Positions 1 to 9,472 of a DNA stretch of 64,000 nt are shown here, one piece after another (position 1 is the stretch's first letter; each line of letters opens with the position of its first letter). Made by a program: the position numbers and the translations under genes. The stretch is taken from NCBI GenBank assembly GCA_022448645.1, contig JAKVBZ010000019.1:1-64000 (forward strand). The letters are read 5' to 3'. The stretch is from Pirellulaceae bacterium (GTDB taxonomy: Bacteria > Planctomycetota > Planctomycetia > Pirellulales > Pirellulaceae). The notes under the pieces were generated by a model, which worked only from the letters and a program-made list of their open reading frames with translations, did no database searches and was not told where the DNA came from.

Positions 1-1557
1 AAGGGCGCGATGTTCAGGAATCCGTTGAGGCTGGTTGGTCCCTGGAGCAATAGTGCCATCTTGGTTGGGTGGTTGGGTCTTTGACGGCGAGATGGACGGG
101 GTATCTGGTGGAACTTTGTCAGAGCGAAGTTTTTGTAGGTCACTCAGATGTCTGTCCACTTCGAGGTTATTGGGTTCCAGTTGTTTCCATTTTGCCAGGA
201 TCTGTTCCGCCCGTTGCAGGTCGGAGCGTGCGATATGGATGGACACTAACCAGCGCAGGCATAAGACACCTCGGTTTCCGGCCTCAAAGGCAGATTCCAG
301 TATCGCCGCCGCTGGTTGCCATTGCTGAGAGGCTGCCAGGCAGATGCCGTCGACGACCGCCGGTATAGTATCACGATGTGGTGTATTGGTAGGCAACCGA
401 TCCGCATGTCTCATGGCTGCGTCACGCTGGTTTCGCTTCCCATACCATTCGATGGCTAGAGAACGCAAATGGGCGGATTGAGGATGTTCTTGGAGGGCTT
501 CCTCGAGAAATGCCTGCACAGATTGTTCGCGATCCGGTTCGGGAGACGACAAGCAAAAGCAAGCTGCTGAGACTTCGCGTAGTTCTTCCAGATGCCAGGT
601 TTCTGGCACAATTTGTCCAAGCCGGTAGGCGGTTTCATAAGACCGGGCTGCCAAATCGAGTCGATTTTGAGCCTGCAGGTAGCCGCCCATTGCACACAGT
701 AACTGCATGTCCAATGGAAAAATTTCCAAAGCGTCTAAACAAACTGCCAGTTGTGCCTCGATGCTGCGTGGGTCTCCATCCAAGGACGTTAGGAGTCCGT
801 AATAGGATTCCAACATATCTACCGAACCTCGAGCCGCATTCTTGATGGCGTGACGAAAACATTCGCCAGCGCGAGCGTGTTCGTCAAGCGCTTGCAGGGC
901 TTCGCCCAGGCAATTCAGTGCTCGTGCGTGCGCTCCACGTTCTTGGATCTCAAGTTCCGCCAGCTCCAGGTCGCGACGAGCTCGGTTGAGCAAGGCCGCA
1001 GCTTTCTGGTCAACGGTACGGTGAATGCGCCAAGGAATCGTATCGACAGACAGTCCTCGTGCCTCCAACGTGGGTGTTAGATCTTCACGGACACGGCCTG
1101 AGAATCGGATACCAGGTTGATTGGGGACTAGTCGGATGCGTGCCACTTGTTCTGGCATGATCGTGTTTGGAGACCGTTTTTCCCGAATCATCATCCTGTA
1201 GGCGGTTTGCGGGTCGGCCTGCAACTCCACAAACTGTCGCATCGATGAGGCGTCTTCTGACGCGATGGATTCACCCGTGTCGATCCACAGCACCCATTGG
1301 CTGCGCAATTTGTCAAGGCAGGCGTTACGCGCCGCCGAAAAACTCTGCTGCCAATCAACTGAAATTACGTTCGGCGTATATTTCTTGGCGACTTCGACGG
1401 TGGAATCTGTCGAACCCGTGTCCGCCACCACAATGATGTCGGCCAATGGCCGAATGCTTTCCAGGGTGGCGGGTAATGTTTTTTCTGCATTGCGCACGAT
1501 CATGGCTACCGCTAAGCATGGAAGCTGGATCGCAGAGGGATCATTCGAACTGCTCAT
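1..1557 (-). CDS. Family 2 glycosyltransferase with TPR-like C-terminal region (C-terminus cut by window edge)
   Basis: The reverse frame is open from the ATG at 1557 to the left edge, giving 519 codons with no stop. Residues about 13-100 form a GT2-like nucleotide-sugar binding fold: an AMIVRNAEKTL start, DTGSTDST at 46-53, and WIDTGE at 91-96 where many relatives have a WIDADE/DxD-type motif. From about residue 210 the chain is rich in alpha-helical, TPR-like segments (ALNCLGEALQALDEHARAGE and similar), and the last visible part is proline-rich. Proteins of this layout transfer sugars to an unknown acceptor in the cytoplasm or at the inner membrane. Donor and acceptor cannot be inferred. 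mntR lies 137 bp upstream on the same strand. Confidence 0.85.
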   Translation of the reverse strand, partial: MSSSNDPSAIQLPCLAVAMIVRNAEKTLPATLESIRPLADIIVVADTGSTDSTVEVAKKYTPNVISVDWQQSFSAARNACLDKLRSQWVLWIDTGESIASEDASSMRQFVELQADPQTAYRMMIREKRSPNTIMPEQVARIRLVPNQPGIRFSGRVREDLTPTLEARGLSVDTIPWRIHRTVDQKAAALLNRARRDLELAELEIQERGAHARALNCLGEALQALDEHARAGECFRHAIKNAARGSVDMLESYYGLLTSLDGDPRSIEAQLAVCLDALEIFPLDMQLLCAMGGYLQAQNRLDLAARSYETAYRLGQIVPETWHLEELREVSAACFCLSSPEPDREQSVQAFLEEALQEHPQSAHLRSLAIEWYGKRNQRDAAMRHADRLPTNTPHRDTIPAVVDGICLAASQQWQPAAAILESAFEAGNRGVLCLRWLVSIHIARSDLQRAEQILAKWKQLEPNNLEVDRHLSDLQKLRSDKVPPDTPSISPSKTQPPNQDGTIAPGTNQPQRIPEHRAL

Positions 1558-1694
1558 GGCACAACTCGTTAAAGATCACTGTGGAATACCGACGGCTCCA
1601 AACGCCCCCGGTGGCGGACGAAGTCTACTCGGAGTGGAGAACGTGCGGATAGAGCGGTTTCTGAGAGATGATAGCTGACAGTCACACTTGGAGT

Positions 1695-2102
1695 TCATTG
1701 CCTGTCGAGGAATGCCTGCATCGCTGTCAGTGTTTCCGGGCTGACGTGGTGCTCGATTCCTTCGCTGTCGCTGACGGCAACCGCCTTGCTGACGCCAATT
1801 GCCAGTAGGAACGCATACACGATTTCGTGGCGGCGTCGAGATGCATCTGCGAGTTTACGGCCTAGGTCGGTTAATTCGATGGGTCCGTAGGGTTCGGTTT
1901 TGACGTATCCGTCACGCAGCAGACGACCGATGGTGCGATTTACCGTGACATGACTTACCTGAAACTGGTTGGCTAAGTCGACCGCACGACAGACTTCCTG
2001 GGATTCGATCAAGTCCGCAATTGCTTCCACGTAATCTTCGGCCAATTCGGTGGCGTGATCGGATCGTGTGCGGGAATGCCGATTGGGGGATTTCGACGAC
2101 AA
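1695..2102 (-). CDS. mntR: Manganese-responsive transcriptional regulator MntR (DtxR family)
   Basis: This 135-residue DtxR/MntR-type repressor senses Mn(II) and controls Mn uptake or efflux genes. An N-terminal winged helix covers about residues 20-75 (recognition region SHVTVNRTIGRLLRDGY). The metal-binding dimerisation part follows. Residues that fit the MntR metal ligands are D23 and E26 (AEDYVE), H92 (RRHE), and E114, E117 and H118 (DSEGIEHH). The protein lacks an SH3 domain, as in the short MntR class. The start is a TTG at 2102 with a good AGAGG ribosome-binding site 7 bp upstream, and no in-frame ATG precedes the conserved region. No Mn transporter is adjacent, so its targets are probably elsewhere. 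Confidence 0.88.
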   Translation of the reverse strand: MSSKSPNRHSRTRSDHATELAEDYVEAIADLIESQEVCRAVDLANQFQVSHVTVNRTIGRLLRDGYVKTEPYGPIELTDLGRKLADASRRRHEIVYAFLLAIGVSKAVAVSDSEGIEHHVSPETLTAMQAFLDRQ

Positions 2103-2585
2103 CAGTCTACCTCTTCAATGGAATAGCAGCCTTAAGTCCATTCTCGGCAAAACATACTGGGCTCAGTTCCGAATTCAGTAGTATCGGGACGCAAATGCTC
2201 TCGAGTGAAACACAACCTATCAGATTCCTGGCGGCTGTGAACAAGCCACCAGTGGGCGTTCTGTTCCTGTTGTTTCAGTGATTTGTAATCGGTGCCAGCT
2301 AGGTGAATTTGCTCGACATGGCAGTGGGGGTGGATTTGTTTGGAGGGCGGTATATTTATATTTTGCGAAATCCTGCAAAGTTTTCTCCTCGAAGTCAGGT
2401 TCCCAGCACCGAACCGTACGGCAAAAATCTTTTGTCTTATGCTCCGGTCCCCTCTTGTCATATTTGTAGCATCGGCTATATTTCTGATTGTAGCACATGC
2501 TAAATTGCAGCGCATGGACTACCCGGAGAATTCGCCCTGATGTCGGGATGAATTTCCACAGCCAGTCAAGTTGGGGGGCAGCACG
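2103..2585. other. Gene-free spacer between mntR and the DUF1559 gene
   Basis: About 480 bp separate two divergently read genes, so promoters for both should lie here. The part near 2350-2370 is AT-rich (tatatttatattttg). Short open frames on both strands have no recognisable protein features. I see no convincing operator or RNA gene. Confidence 0.5.
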
Positions 2586-3659
2586 ATGAGAGTAAGCAGG
2601 CGACGATTCGGTTTCACACTGGTGGAGTTGTTGGTAGTCATTGCGATTATCGCCGTGTTGATTGCGCTACTGTTACCCGCCGTACAGGCGGCGCGCGAGG
2701 CTGCCCGTCGAGCGGCCTGCATCAATCATCTGAAGCAGTTAGGGCTGGCATTGCACAATTATCATTCGGCTCATGGTGTTTTTCCGTCGGGATATGTTTC
2801 CTATGAAACGTCCGACGGTTCGGGGCCAGCGAGTGCATTGATTGATGCTCAAACGTGGGACGCTTCCCCTGGTTGGGGGTGGGGAACCATGCTGTTGCCA
2901 TATCTAGAACAGACGGCGGTGTCAGGAGCGATTGAATTCCGCGATCCGATTTGGAGTCCCGGTCATGCGAATGCGGTAGCAACTGATTTACCGGTGTTTT
3001 TGTGTCCCTCGGTTAGTGGACCGCGAACTTCGTTTACCGTTCAAGACGAAAGCGGAGCACCGCTTTCGATAAACGGCGGTCAAGTTGTGTTGGGCCGTTC
3101 ACATTTCGTTGCCAGTCATGGTCAGGAATCGTGTTGGGGAGAATGCGGTGCCGATGCGACCGGAATGGTGTTTACGGACATTTATAGTGGAACAACGAAG
3201 AGTGTCGATATTAACGGAGATGTTTCCAAAGTCGCTGATGGGCCATTCTACCGCAATTCACGTGTGCGTTTTAGCGACGTTTTTGACGGAACTTCCAACA
3301 CGATTTTTCTGGGTGAACATTCTTCGAAGTTGAGTGACAAGAGTTGGGTGGGAGTGGTTCCGGGCGCGTTCACACACCCGCGCTTCACTTCTCCCGAAAA
3401 TGGTCCCGATGCGGCTGCGACGCTGACCCTTGTCCATGCCGGTCCTTCGGGAGGGGAATTGGACATTACCGGGTTTCCCATTATTCACTCGGTAAACTTC
3501 CCGACTTATCACGTAGGCCAGATGTTTTCTGAACACACTGGTGGTGGCAACATCTGTTTGGGTGATGGATCTGTCCGCTTTTTGTCAGAGACAATCAACC
3601 TCGTGTTGTTCGCCGAATTGTCCAGCATGAACGAAGGAGAGATTCTGGAGAGTTTCTAA
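2586..3659 (+). CDS. DUF1559 domain-containing prepilin-like protein
   Basis: A member of the planctomycete DUF1559 family (357 residues), which is strongly expanded in these genomes. The N-terminus is a type II secretion/type IV pilin-like leader: a short basic n-region, then [18 protein letters not shown] at about residues 10-27, with the F-T-L-V-E processing motif. The DUF1559 body follows, with the typical [13 protein letters not shown] helix and a C-terminal [10 protein letters not shown] motif (the H-X9-DG type signature). The protein is probably anchored in the membrane and exposed outside the cytoplasm. Its function is unknown; a pseudopilin-like role is assumed for the family. The start is the ATG at 2586, preceded by a G-rich stretch that may serve as ribosome-binding site. 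Confidence 0.92.
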   Translation: MRVSRRRFGFTLVELLVVIAIIAVLIALLLPAVQAAREAARRAACINHLKQLGLALHNYHSAHGVFPSGYVSYETSDGSGPASALIDAQTWDASPGWGWGTMLLPYLEQTAVSGAIEFRDPIWSPGHANAVATDLPVFLCPSVSGPRTSFTVQDESGAPLSINGGQVVLGRSHFVASHGQESCWGECGADATGMVFTDIYSGTTKSVDINGDVSKVADGPFYRNSRVRFSDVFDGTSNTIFLGEHSSKLSDKSWVGVVPGAFTHPRFTSPENGPDAAATLTLVHAGPSGGELDITGFPIIHSVNFPTYHVGQMFSEHTGGGNICLGDGSVRFLSETINLVLFAELSSMNEGEILESF

Positions 3660-3741
3660 TTGTCTTTTCCATTTCCCACGGCATCACAGAATGCTGATCA
3701 CTCTTTGGACTTAGTCCTCTAATTACCTCTCCCCCCAAAAA

Positions 3742-4086
3742 ATGAGTGTTTGTCTGCTTCCCATGATTCAGCGACTCGCACGACGGGATATCCTAGCCGT
3801 CATCATCTTGTTGGTGTCTCTCATAGCCGGTTGCCAACGGTATGGTGACGTGAGTCCGGAAGCGTATGGATATGCTAAGGCGCTTTATTCGGCCTGCAAT
3901 CGTCGCGATGAAGACGGACTTAGTGACCTCAAACGTAGCATTGAGGATGTCAGTACGGCAGGAAAGTTGAATGAGCGGGAAGCTAACTGGTTGCTAGAAA
4001 TTATTTCAGCAGCAGAAAGTGGTGATTGGGAAAACGCGACCCGGGACAGTCGTCAGCTGATGGAAGATCAGGTTAAAGGAAGGTAG
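3742..4086 (+). CDS. Small predicted lipoprotein of unknown function
   Basis: This 114-residue protein has a hydrophobic N-terminal segment (ILAVIILLVSLIAGC) ending in a lipobox-like LIAGC, so it is probably a lipoprotein anchored after signal peptidase II cleavage. The mature part of about 85 residues is charged and helical, and no domain is recognised. It follows the DUF1559 gene by 80 bp on the same strand. Small lipoproteins after DUF1559 genes are common in planctomycetes, so a shared transcript is plausible. A second ATG at 3763 gives a more normal signal-peptide length and could be the real start; neither has a clear ribosome-binding site. Confidence 0.75.
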   Translation: MSVCLLPMIQRLARRDILAVIILLVSLIAGCQRYGDVSPEAYGYAKALYSACNRRDEDGLSDLKRSIEDVSTAGKLNEREANWLLEIISAAESGDWENATRDSRQLMEDQVKGR

Positions 4087-4163
4087 TTTTTGGATTCGAG
4101 GTTCAGGTGGGGACTTTGTTGGTGGCCATCTTCTTACTGGTCGAGGTTGCGACGTTGAATTGC

Positions 4164-4181
4164 GCCTCAATGCGTTGAGGT
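4164..4181. terminator. Short hairpin between convergent genes
   Basis: CCTCAA at 4165-4170 and TTGAGG at 4175-4180 enclose a four-base loop, and a G-T pair can extend the stem. Three T residues follow on the plus strand. It lies between the end of the lipoprotein gene and the end of the aspartic-protease-like gene, where a terminator is expected. Confidence 0.4.
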
Positions 4182-4219
4182 TTGATCCGATCTCCAGCCA
4201 TCCGTCTCCAATGGCGGAC

Positions 4220-6745
4220 CTACCGATGCAAGCCACGAGTCGCGCCCCACATCCAGCCAGCGACCAGACTGCCGAAGAGCCAAAGAACGATGGTTGACGG
4301 CTCGGGAATCGCGTTTCCGTTGTAACCGTCAGGCGCAAAGTTGTTGCTGATTGTGTTGAAGTCGGTGATGTCGACGTCACCGTCACCGTCAAAATTGGCG
4401 TTGTTCCAACGAAGGTGGATGCCGGAAGGGTCGAAGTGAGAGGAGAGGCTGTTGAAATCGGTGATATCGATGTCTTGATCTAAGTCTGCGTCACCATAAC
4501 GGCGGTTCATCAATTGCAGCACGAGTTCGTCGACGTCGGCTTGATCGATCGATCCGTCTCCCGTCAGATCGTAACTGGCGTCCGCAGGGGGGCTGCTTCC
4601 AGGGATCTGTGCATAGAGCATGTCAATGTCTTCTGGGTCGTATTGGCCGGATGCATTGAAATCGCCAATGAGGCTCAGCGCAGTCACCTCCAGCAGCACA
4701 CGTACGGGAGTCTGCACGGGGTCGTACACCACATCCCATTGAAATCCATTGGGAAGAGTCAGCGTCTCAAAAGCTCCTGAAAGTGATTCGCCCGCAGTTA
4801 GGATCTCAAATGAATCGCCGATTTGTGGTGTATAGTGATTTGCCAGCGAGACGTCCAACGTCCCGTTCAGGAATCCGGCTCGACTGGCGGTAATTTGATC
4901 GTAGTCAACTCCAGCGACTGCGGTGCCCGCCAATTCAATTTCCAGGGTGCCAGTAGATGCCTGAGCGAAGTCGCCGTTGATGTCTAACATACCGATCACG
5001 TTGCCCGACGTGTTTCCGGGCGCAACGACGCCAGCACCGTTTCGAACGGCGGTGTGAATAGGTCCACTGCCGACAAAAATGTTGCCACTTCCCGACAGCA
5101 TTCCGCCGTCCATTTGCACGAACTGTGCATCTAGTTCTCCCCCGGACAGATGGAGCTGACCATCGTCTTCTATGGTGACGTCAGCAAACACCGTGAGTTC
5201 ATTGCCGGACAAGATGTCAATGGTCATGCCGGCGCTTGGTTGGCCAGAAACCACCGTGCGAAACACGGTTGAGTCACTATCGACGACGGCGGTTTGGTGG
5301 CTTCCGGAAACATTCGCAACTCGGGTGATCCAGAGCGAAGCAGGTACGCCAGCAGTCGTCCAGTTTCCAGCCGTGCTCCATGGTCCGCTGGCGGCATGGG
5401 TACTCCATTGATGGTCGGACGTCACAGGGTCACTGATGTAAACGCTAGGTCCCACTCCCCCTTGTCCAACCGAAGGATTCGTGTCGATCACTAAGTCGCG
5501 TCCATTGAACAGATGCATGCCGATGATCCCGGGAACAATATTGCCCGGATTACTTGGATTCGTAACATCCAGGACAGCGACGGGAACGTTTTGCTTGGTA
5601 AAACTTCCACCGATGGTGTCGAAATTCAGTTCGTTCAAGTAAAAGCCGGGAATGCCGTCTACGATTCCCCCCGAACCTTCGACTTGGAGAACGAAATCAG
5701 GTGTATCGAGAATCGGGTCGAATCCGAGGCGTACGGCAGTGAGTTCCGAGATGACGGTAAGGTCTGCTCCCGTGTCGAATAACATTCCAGTGTCGTCTAA
5801 AGATTTGGTTCCTCTTTTCATGTCGACATCGACGAATAGGGCTCCGTTTTCTATTACGGAAGGTGATTGTGGGTTTTCATGTAAGGGCAATCCACTGAGA
5901 ATTCCACTGGTATTGAAAACGTAGAGCGGGCCTTGAATGAATCCAATGCCTCCTGGTTGAAGGTCGAGGGGCAAACGACGTTGGATTCCTTGTTGACTAC
6001 CGGTGCCAAGATCGAACATCTCGACATCGGGCGTGCGTACTGTGCGGCTGCCAAGTTCAAAGATTTGTGGTTGGCTGTTGTTAATGCGGATGGTGTGTTG
6101 AGCGGCTATGGGCAAGCCAATGATGTTTGGTAGAGTCCACTCCGTAGGCCCCGAAAGGGTAGCAAAGGTAGTCTGGCCTCGTAGGGCGGGAACGTCGATG
6201 GTTAAGTCGGTCCCTGCCGAAGTACGAGATCCGAGACCCGCTATGTACACTCCGTGAGGATCATTGATCATCAAATCGATGGTCCCGGTAGCTCCTCCGA
6301 TCGGCTGTATGTTTGTTCCTCCGAAGCCGTTGCCGATGACGTCGTAGCCATTGGGTCCAGACGCATCCGGACCTAGGATATGTGTCGCTGCTCCGGTGTC
6401 CAGTAGAGCGATGTCAAAGAAGGGGGACGCGCTGCCACTGAGTAATGTTTGACCCGCGGCCGAGTTGCTTGGGTCGGAAATGAAGAATGTAGCTTCGCCA
6501 CCTCCCGAGTTCTTGAACTCGTCCGACAAGGCCATACCCACAAACGGAAGGAACCCTCCGAGAGGTGAGTCGTTGGCAGCTACTGATGGCGTCGAAAATA
6601 ATGAGGCGAAGATCGCCAAAACGACACCCCGCAGACACCAGGTAACGGTCCCCAAGTCGATGCACTGTTTTGTTCGTTTCGGTTGCCAGCATACGTTGTC
6701 CGATTGGTCGTTGATTAGGACAACGGATCGTAAACAGTTTCGCAT
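4220..6745 (-). CDS. Secreted pepsin-like aspartic protease candidate with dockerin-like repeats and PEP-CTERM sorting signal
   Basis: An 841-residue exported protein. A long basic n-region precedes a hydrophobic signal segment at about 36-56. Two Asp-Thr-Gly motifs sit at D116 (LLDTGAATHILG) and D324 (LFDTGADLTVIS), 208 residues apart. This resembles the two catalytic aspartates of bilobal pepsin-type proteases, and an IIGMHLF element follows the second. Residues about 445-680 are glycine- and asparagine-rich beta-repeat sequence of autotransporter type. Three EF-hand-like dockerin repeats follow (GDFNASGQYDPEDID, DADLDQDIDITDFN, NFDGDGDVDITDFN). The C-terminus is a PEP-CTERM signal: PEPST, a hydrophobic helix and basic residues. 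The start ATG at 6745 has a strong GGAGG 5 bp upstream. Catalysis is inferred, not shown. Confidence 0.85.
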   Translation of the reverse strand: MRNCLRSVVLINDQSDNVCWQPKRTKQCIDLGTVTWCLRGVVLAIFASLFSTPSVAANDSPLGGFLPFVGMALSDEFKNSGGGEATFFISDPSNSAAGQTLLSGSASPFFDIALLDTGAATHILGPDASGPNGYDVIGNGFGGTNIQPIGGATGTIDLMINDPHGVYIAGLGSRTSAGTDLTIDVPALRGQTTFATLSGPTEWTLPNIIGLPIAAQHTIRINNSQPQIFELGSRTVRTPDVEMFDLGTGSQQGIQRRLPLDLQPGGIGFIQGPLYVFNTSGILSGLPLHENPQSPSVIENGALFVDVDMKRGTKSLDDTGMLFDTGADLTVISELTAVRLGFDPILDTPDFVLQVEGSGGIVDGIPGFYLNELNFDTIGGSFTKQNVPVAVLDVTNPSNPGNIVPGIIGMHLFNGRDLVIDTNPSVGQGGVGPSVYISDPVTSDHQWSTHAASGPWSTAGNWTTAGVPASLWITRVANVSGSHQTAVVDSDSTVFRTVVSGQPSAGMTIDILSGNELTVFADVTIEDDGQLHLSGGELDAQFVQMDGGMLSGSGNIFVGSGPIHTAVRNGAGVVAPGNTSGNVIGMLDINGDFAQASTGTLEIELAGTAVAGVDYDQITASRAGFLNGTLDVSLANHYTPQIGDSFEILTAGESLSGAFETLTLPNGFQWDVVYDPVQTPVRVLLEVTALSLIGDFNASGQYDPEDIDMLYAQIPGSSPPADASYDLTGDGSIDQADVDELVLQLMNRRYGDADLDQDIDITDFNSLSSHFDPSGIHLRWNNANFDGDGDVDITDFNTISNNFAPDGYNGNAIPEPSTIVLWLFGSLVAGWMWGATRGLHR

Positions 6746-7122
6746 GGACGCCTCCTATCTCGGTCGCCGAGCTGCCGACGAATTTTTCGTCCTGCCTGGC
6801 AGCGTCTGGGCTTAGCCCCGAGTCTCTAACTGACCCGCATGCCTCGCAGCCGAGTGGGCATCATGGTAGTGACGGCTCGCCCGAGCAACAGCATGCAGTG
6901 ATGCTGAAAAGGCTGCGAATTGTTCCGGTTTTGCGGTAACTTCCAATGTAACACGATTTCGACAGCGACGGACATATTTGGTCGAAAAATCACCGAAACT
7001 GTACACTTTCCGTGGAATGGTTCTTCAGGAAAGAGTCAAAGTCATCGGGTTGTCGTGTGTTGAGTTACCAGTTCGCGCAGTATGGTCGAGAGTTTCAGGA
7101 GATTGATGGTTATCTCGATTAT
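6746..7122. other. Gene-free spacer
   Basis: These 377 bp lie upstream of the aspartic-protease-like gene and downstream of the MMPL gene, both on the reverse strand. The region should hold the promoter of the former. No open frame shows protein-like features and no strong hairpin was seen. Confidence 0.45.
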
Positions 7123-9411
7123 CTACGCGGCTTGATTGACATCGCCACTTTTGTCGGTGCCGTTATCTGTCGAACCTGGCTTTCGACGACGCACAAAAAG
7201 TTTTCCTAAGGGACTCACTAAAAGTGCCGGTAGCAGAATCAAGTCTCCCACGCAGGCGGCGACCAGAAGGGCAAACATCATGAAAGCGAATCGTCGAGTC
7301 GGCACGAAGTCGCTCAATGCGTAAACCAACAAACCAAGTCCGCAAATGAAGGTCGTTTGGGCAATGGCGCGGGCACAGTGACGGAAACTCAACGCGACGG
7401 ATTCTTGTCGTGAGTGTCCTGCGTCGAGTTCCCGGCGGAACCAGTTGAGGAAGTGCAGGGTGCCATCGACGGCGATTCCCAAGGCGACGCTGGCGGTCAT
7501 CATGGACCCAATGTCTATTGGAGTCCCCGACCAACCCATGGCTCCAAACAATACAAACGTGGGAAACATATTGGGCAACATGGCGACCAATCCGGCTCCA
7601 ATGCTTCGCAGGACAACCATCATGATCACGCCTACCATGGCCAGTGCGGCAAGATAGCTGGAAATCAAGTCGGACAGCATGGACCGTTGGACGTTGTACA
7701 CTAAAGGCATGATGCCCGTGTATTTCGCCGAGATGCGACCGGGTCCTTCGAGTGCGTTGTATTTTGCGAGGACCGGATCGATTTGTTTCCTTAGTTCGTT
7801 CAGGAATAACCCGTAATCCAGATCCCCCAGAGCCGGTGCGCGAGCACTGATGCGCCACGATTGTTCGGCCCCTTTTTCTCCCTGCAGGTAATGGGCTTCC
7901 CGGAGGCTCTCCTGTTGTTGATTCAATTGATTGCGCAGTACGCGTCGTGCTGCCGTACGACGGACTCCACCGCTGTTGGGGATGGCGGGAAAGAAAGAAG
8001 CTGCAGACAGCGTGCCGTCGATTTGTTTGCTGCGTCCCAACTCGCGTTGGGCCCAACGGACAACTTCCAACCGCTGCAACATGTTAAGTGGGCACTCTGG
8101 ATTGAATTTCAATACGATTTCGATGGGGACCATGGGCCCAACATTTTTTTCTAGCCAATGGTAATCTCGCACAGTGCGGCTATTGGGGACGAGCATGCTG
8201 AGTACCTTGACCGAACTGTCCAGTCGCCAAAGTCCGACGAAAGAAACTATCATCCATGCTGCGCAGGCCAGTGTAATGAGTGGTGAAAAGCGAAATATGA
8301 GGGACGCAAAACGGTCCCAAACAGGTGTGGGACTGGAGGTCGTGTCGTGAGTAGCTGTCGTTGCCGCAGGCCAACGTACCATGGTTCCTGGCAAAACTAG
8401 GAAAAGCAGTCCGGTCGTAGCCAACAAGGTCGTACTGGCGAAAATGCCAAAATACCGTACAGGAATCATCTCGCTTATCATTAAGGAGACGAGGCCCACT
8501 GCGGTTGTTACAGCGGCTAATACGCATGGCGACCAACCGTTGGTCAGGGCTCGACGTGCTGCGCCATGGGGTCCGCGCAAGCGCACTTCGTCATGATAGT
8601 AATTGACCAAGTGAACTCCTGCCGACACCGTCAAAACGTACACCAGCGGTGCCATTACTGTGAGGACGGCATTCATGGTGATACCGACGAAGAAGACGAT
8701 CCCCAACACCAAAGCCTGTCCGAAGAGCGCCGTCAGGATGACCGCAAGGGTTAACGGCCAACTGCGGAGGCACCAGCGGCTGAGCAGCAACACGACAATT
8801 GTGGAGGGCAGCATATACATGCTAATCGCCTTCGAGCTGGCTTTGTCAATCGCAACACCATCTATCGGAGATCCCGCCAGAAAGCAATCGTTCGGTGGCA
8901 CTCCGAGTAGGTTCCGTACTGTAGTCAGAACCAACTTTAGAGCCACCTTGCTTTTCACGGTTCCTTCTTCGGTTAACCCGATCACTGCACAGCTGGTCTT
9001 GCCGTCCGGTCCCACTAAGGTCCCCCTCAGTCGCTTGGCGGCATTGGCACGGCTGAGCGACATCGGTGGCGATGTGAGATCTTGCATGGCGGCATACCCA
9101 GTGGTGACGTCATGTACCAACTCAGAAGCCTGAACATTTTCAGGATCTGTCAACGCATCGGCCAGCTGAGGCAGACGTTCATCCTCCACGGTACAGCCCT
9201 GCCAGCTGATGATGATGTATTCGGGTGTTTGAAAGTGATCCGCGAACCATTTGTAATTCTGACGCTCTTCGAACGATTCAGGTATCCAGCGAATGGGAGA
9301 ATTGCGCATATGGCAAGCTCCCTGAAACGTTCCCCAGACGAATAGCGGTGCGAGTACCCCCATGACAAGCAGGGTCATCACAGAGCGACGAAAAAAATGC
9401 TGGTCTTTCAT
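7123..9411 (-). CDS. MMPL/RND-superfamily lipid exporter
   Basis: A 762-residue membrane protein of the RND/MMPL (patched-like) permease family. It has one N-terminal helix, a large extracytoplasmic loop, a block of about five helices (about 190-360), a second large loop and a second five-helix block (about 585-745). This is the duplicated 1+5, 1+5 layout. The family moves hydrophobic molecules such as mycobacterial polyketide lipids or hopanoids, using the proton gradient. It reads leftwards about 60 bp after the phosphopantetheinyl transferase gene and is divergent from the FAAL-PKS operon, so export of that product is the likely job. The substrate is inferred only from position. The start at 9411 lacks a clear ribosome-binding site. 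Confidence 0.85.
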   Translation of the reverse strand: MKDQHFFRRSVMTLLVMGVLAPLFVWGTFQGACHMRNSPIRWIPESFEERQNYKWFADHFQTPEYIIISWQGCTVEDERLPQLADALTDPENVQASELVHDVTTGYAAMQDLTSPPMSLSRANAAKRLRGTLVGPDGKTSCAVIGLTEEGTVKSKVALKLVLTTVRNLLGVPPNDCFLAGSPIDGVAIDKASSKAISMYMLPSTIVVLLLSRWCLRSWPLTLAVILTALFGQALVLGIVFFVGITMNAVLTVMAPLVYVLTVSAGVHLVNYYHDEVRLRGPHGAARRALTNGWSPCVLAAVTTAVGLVSLMISEMIPVRYFGIFASTTLLATTGLLFLVLPGTMVRWPAATTATHDTTSSPTPVWDRFASLIFRFSPLITLACAAWMIVSFVGLWRLDSSVKVLSMLVPNSRTVRDYHWLEKNVGPMVPIEIVLKFNPECPLNMLQRLEVVRWAQRELGRSKQIDGTLSAASFFPAIPNSGGVRRTAARRVLRNQLNQQQESLREAHYLQGEKGAEQSWRISARAPALGDLDYGLFLNELRKQIDPVLAKYNALEGPGRISAKYTGIMPLVYNVQRSMLSDLISSYLAALAMVGVIMMVVLRSIGAGLVAMLPNMFPTFVLFGAMGWSGTPIDIGSMMTASVALGIAVDGTLHFLNWFRRELDAGHSRQESVALSFRHCARAIAQTTFICGLGLLVYALSDFVPTRRFAFMMFALLVAACVGDLILLPALLVSPLGKLFVRRRKPGSTDNGTDKSGDVNQAA

Positions 9412-9472
9412 AAGTTGCTTTTAATTTCAATTCCGCACGGCCAAGCCTTGTTGCATACGATGAGCCTGGTGG

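Noticed and set aside
7163..8056. 297-codon second reverse frame inside the MMPL gene
   Set aside because: It is an alternative frame of the MMPL coding region with an Arg/Ser/His-rich, non-protein-like composition.
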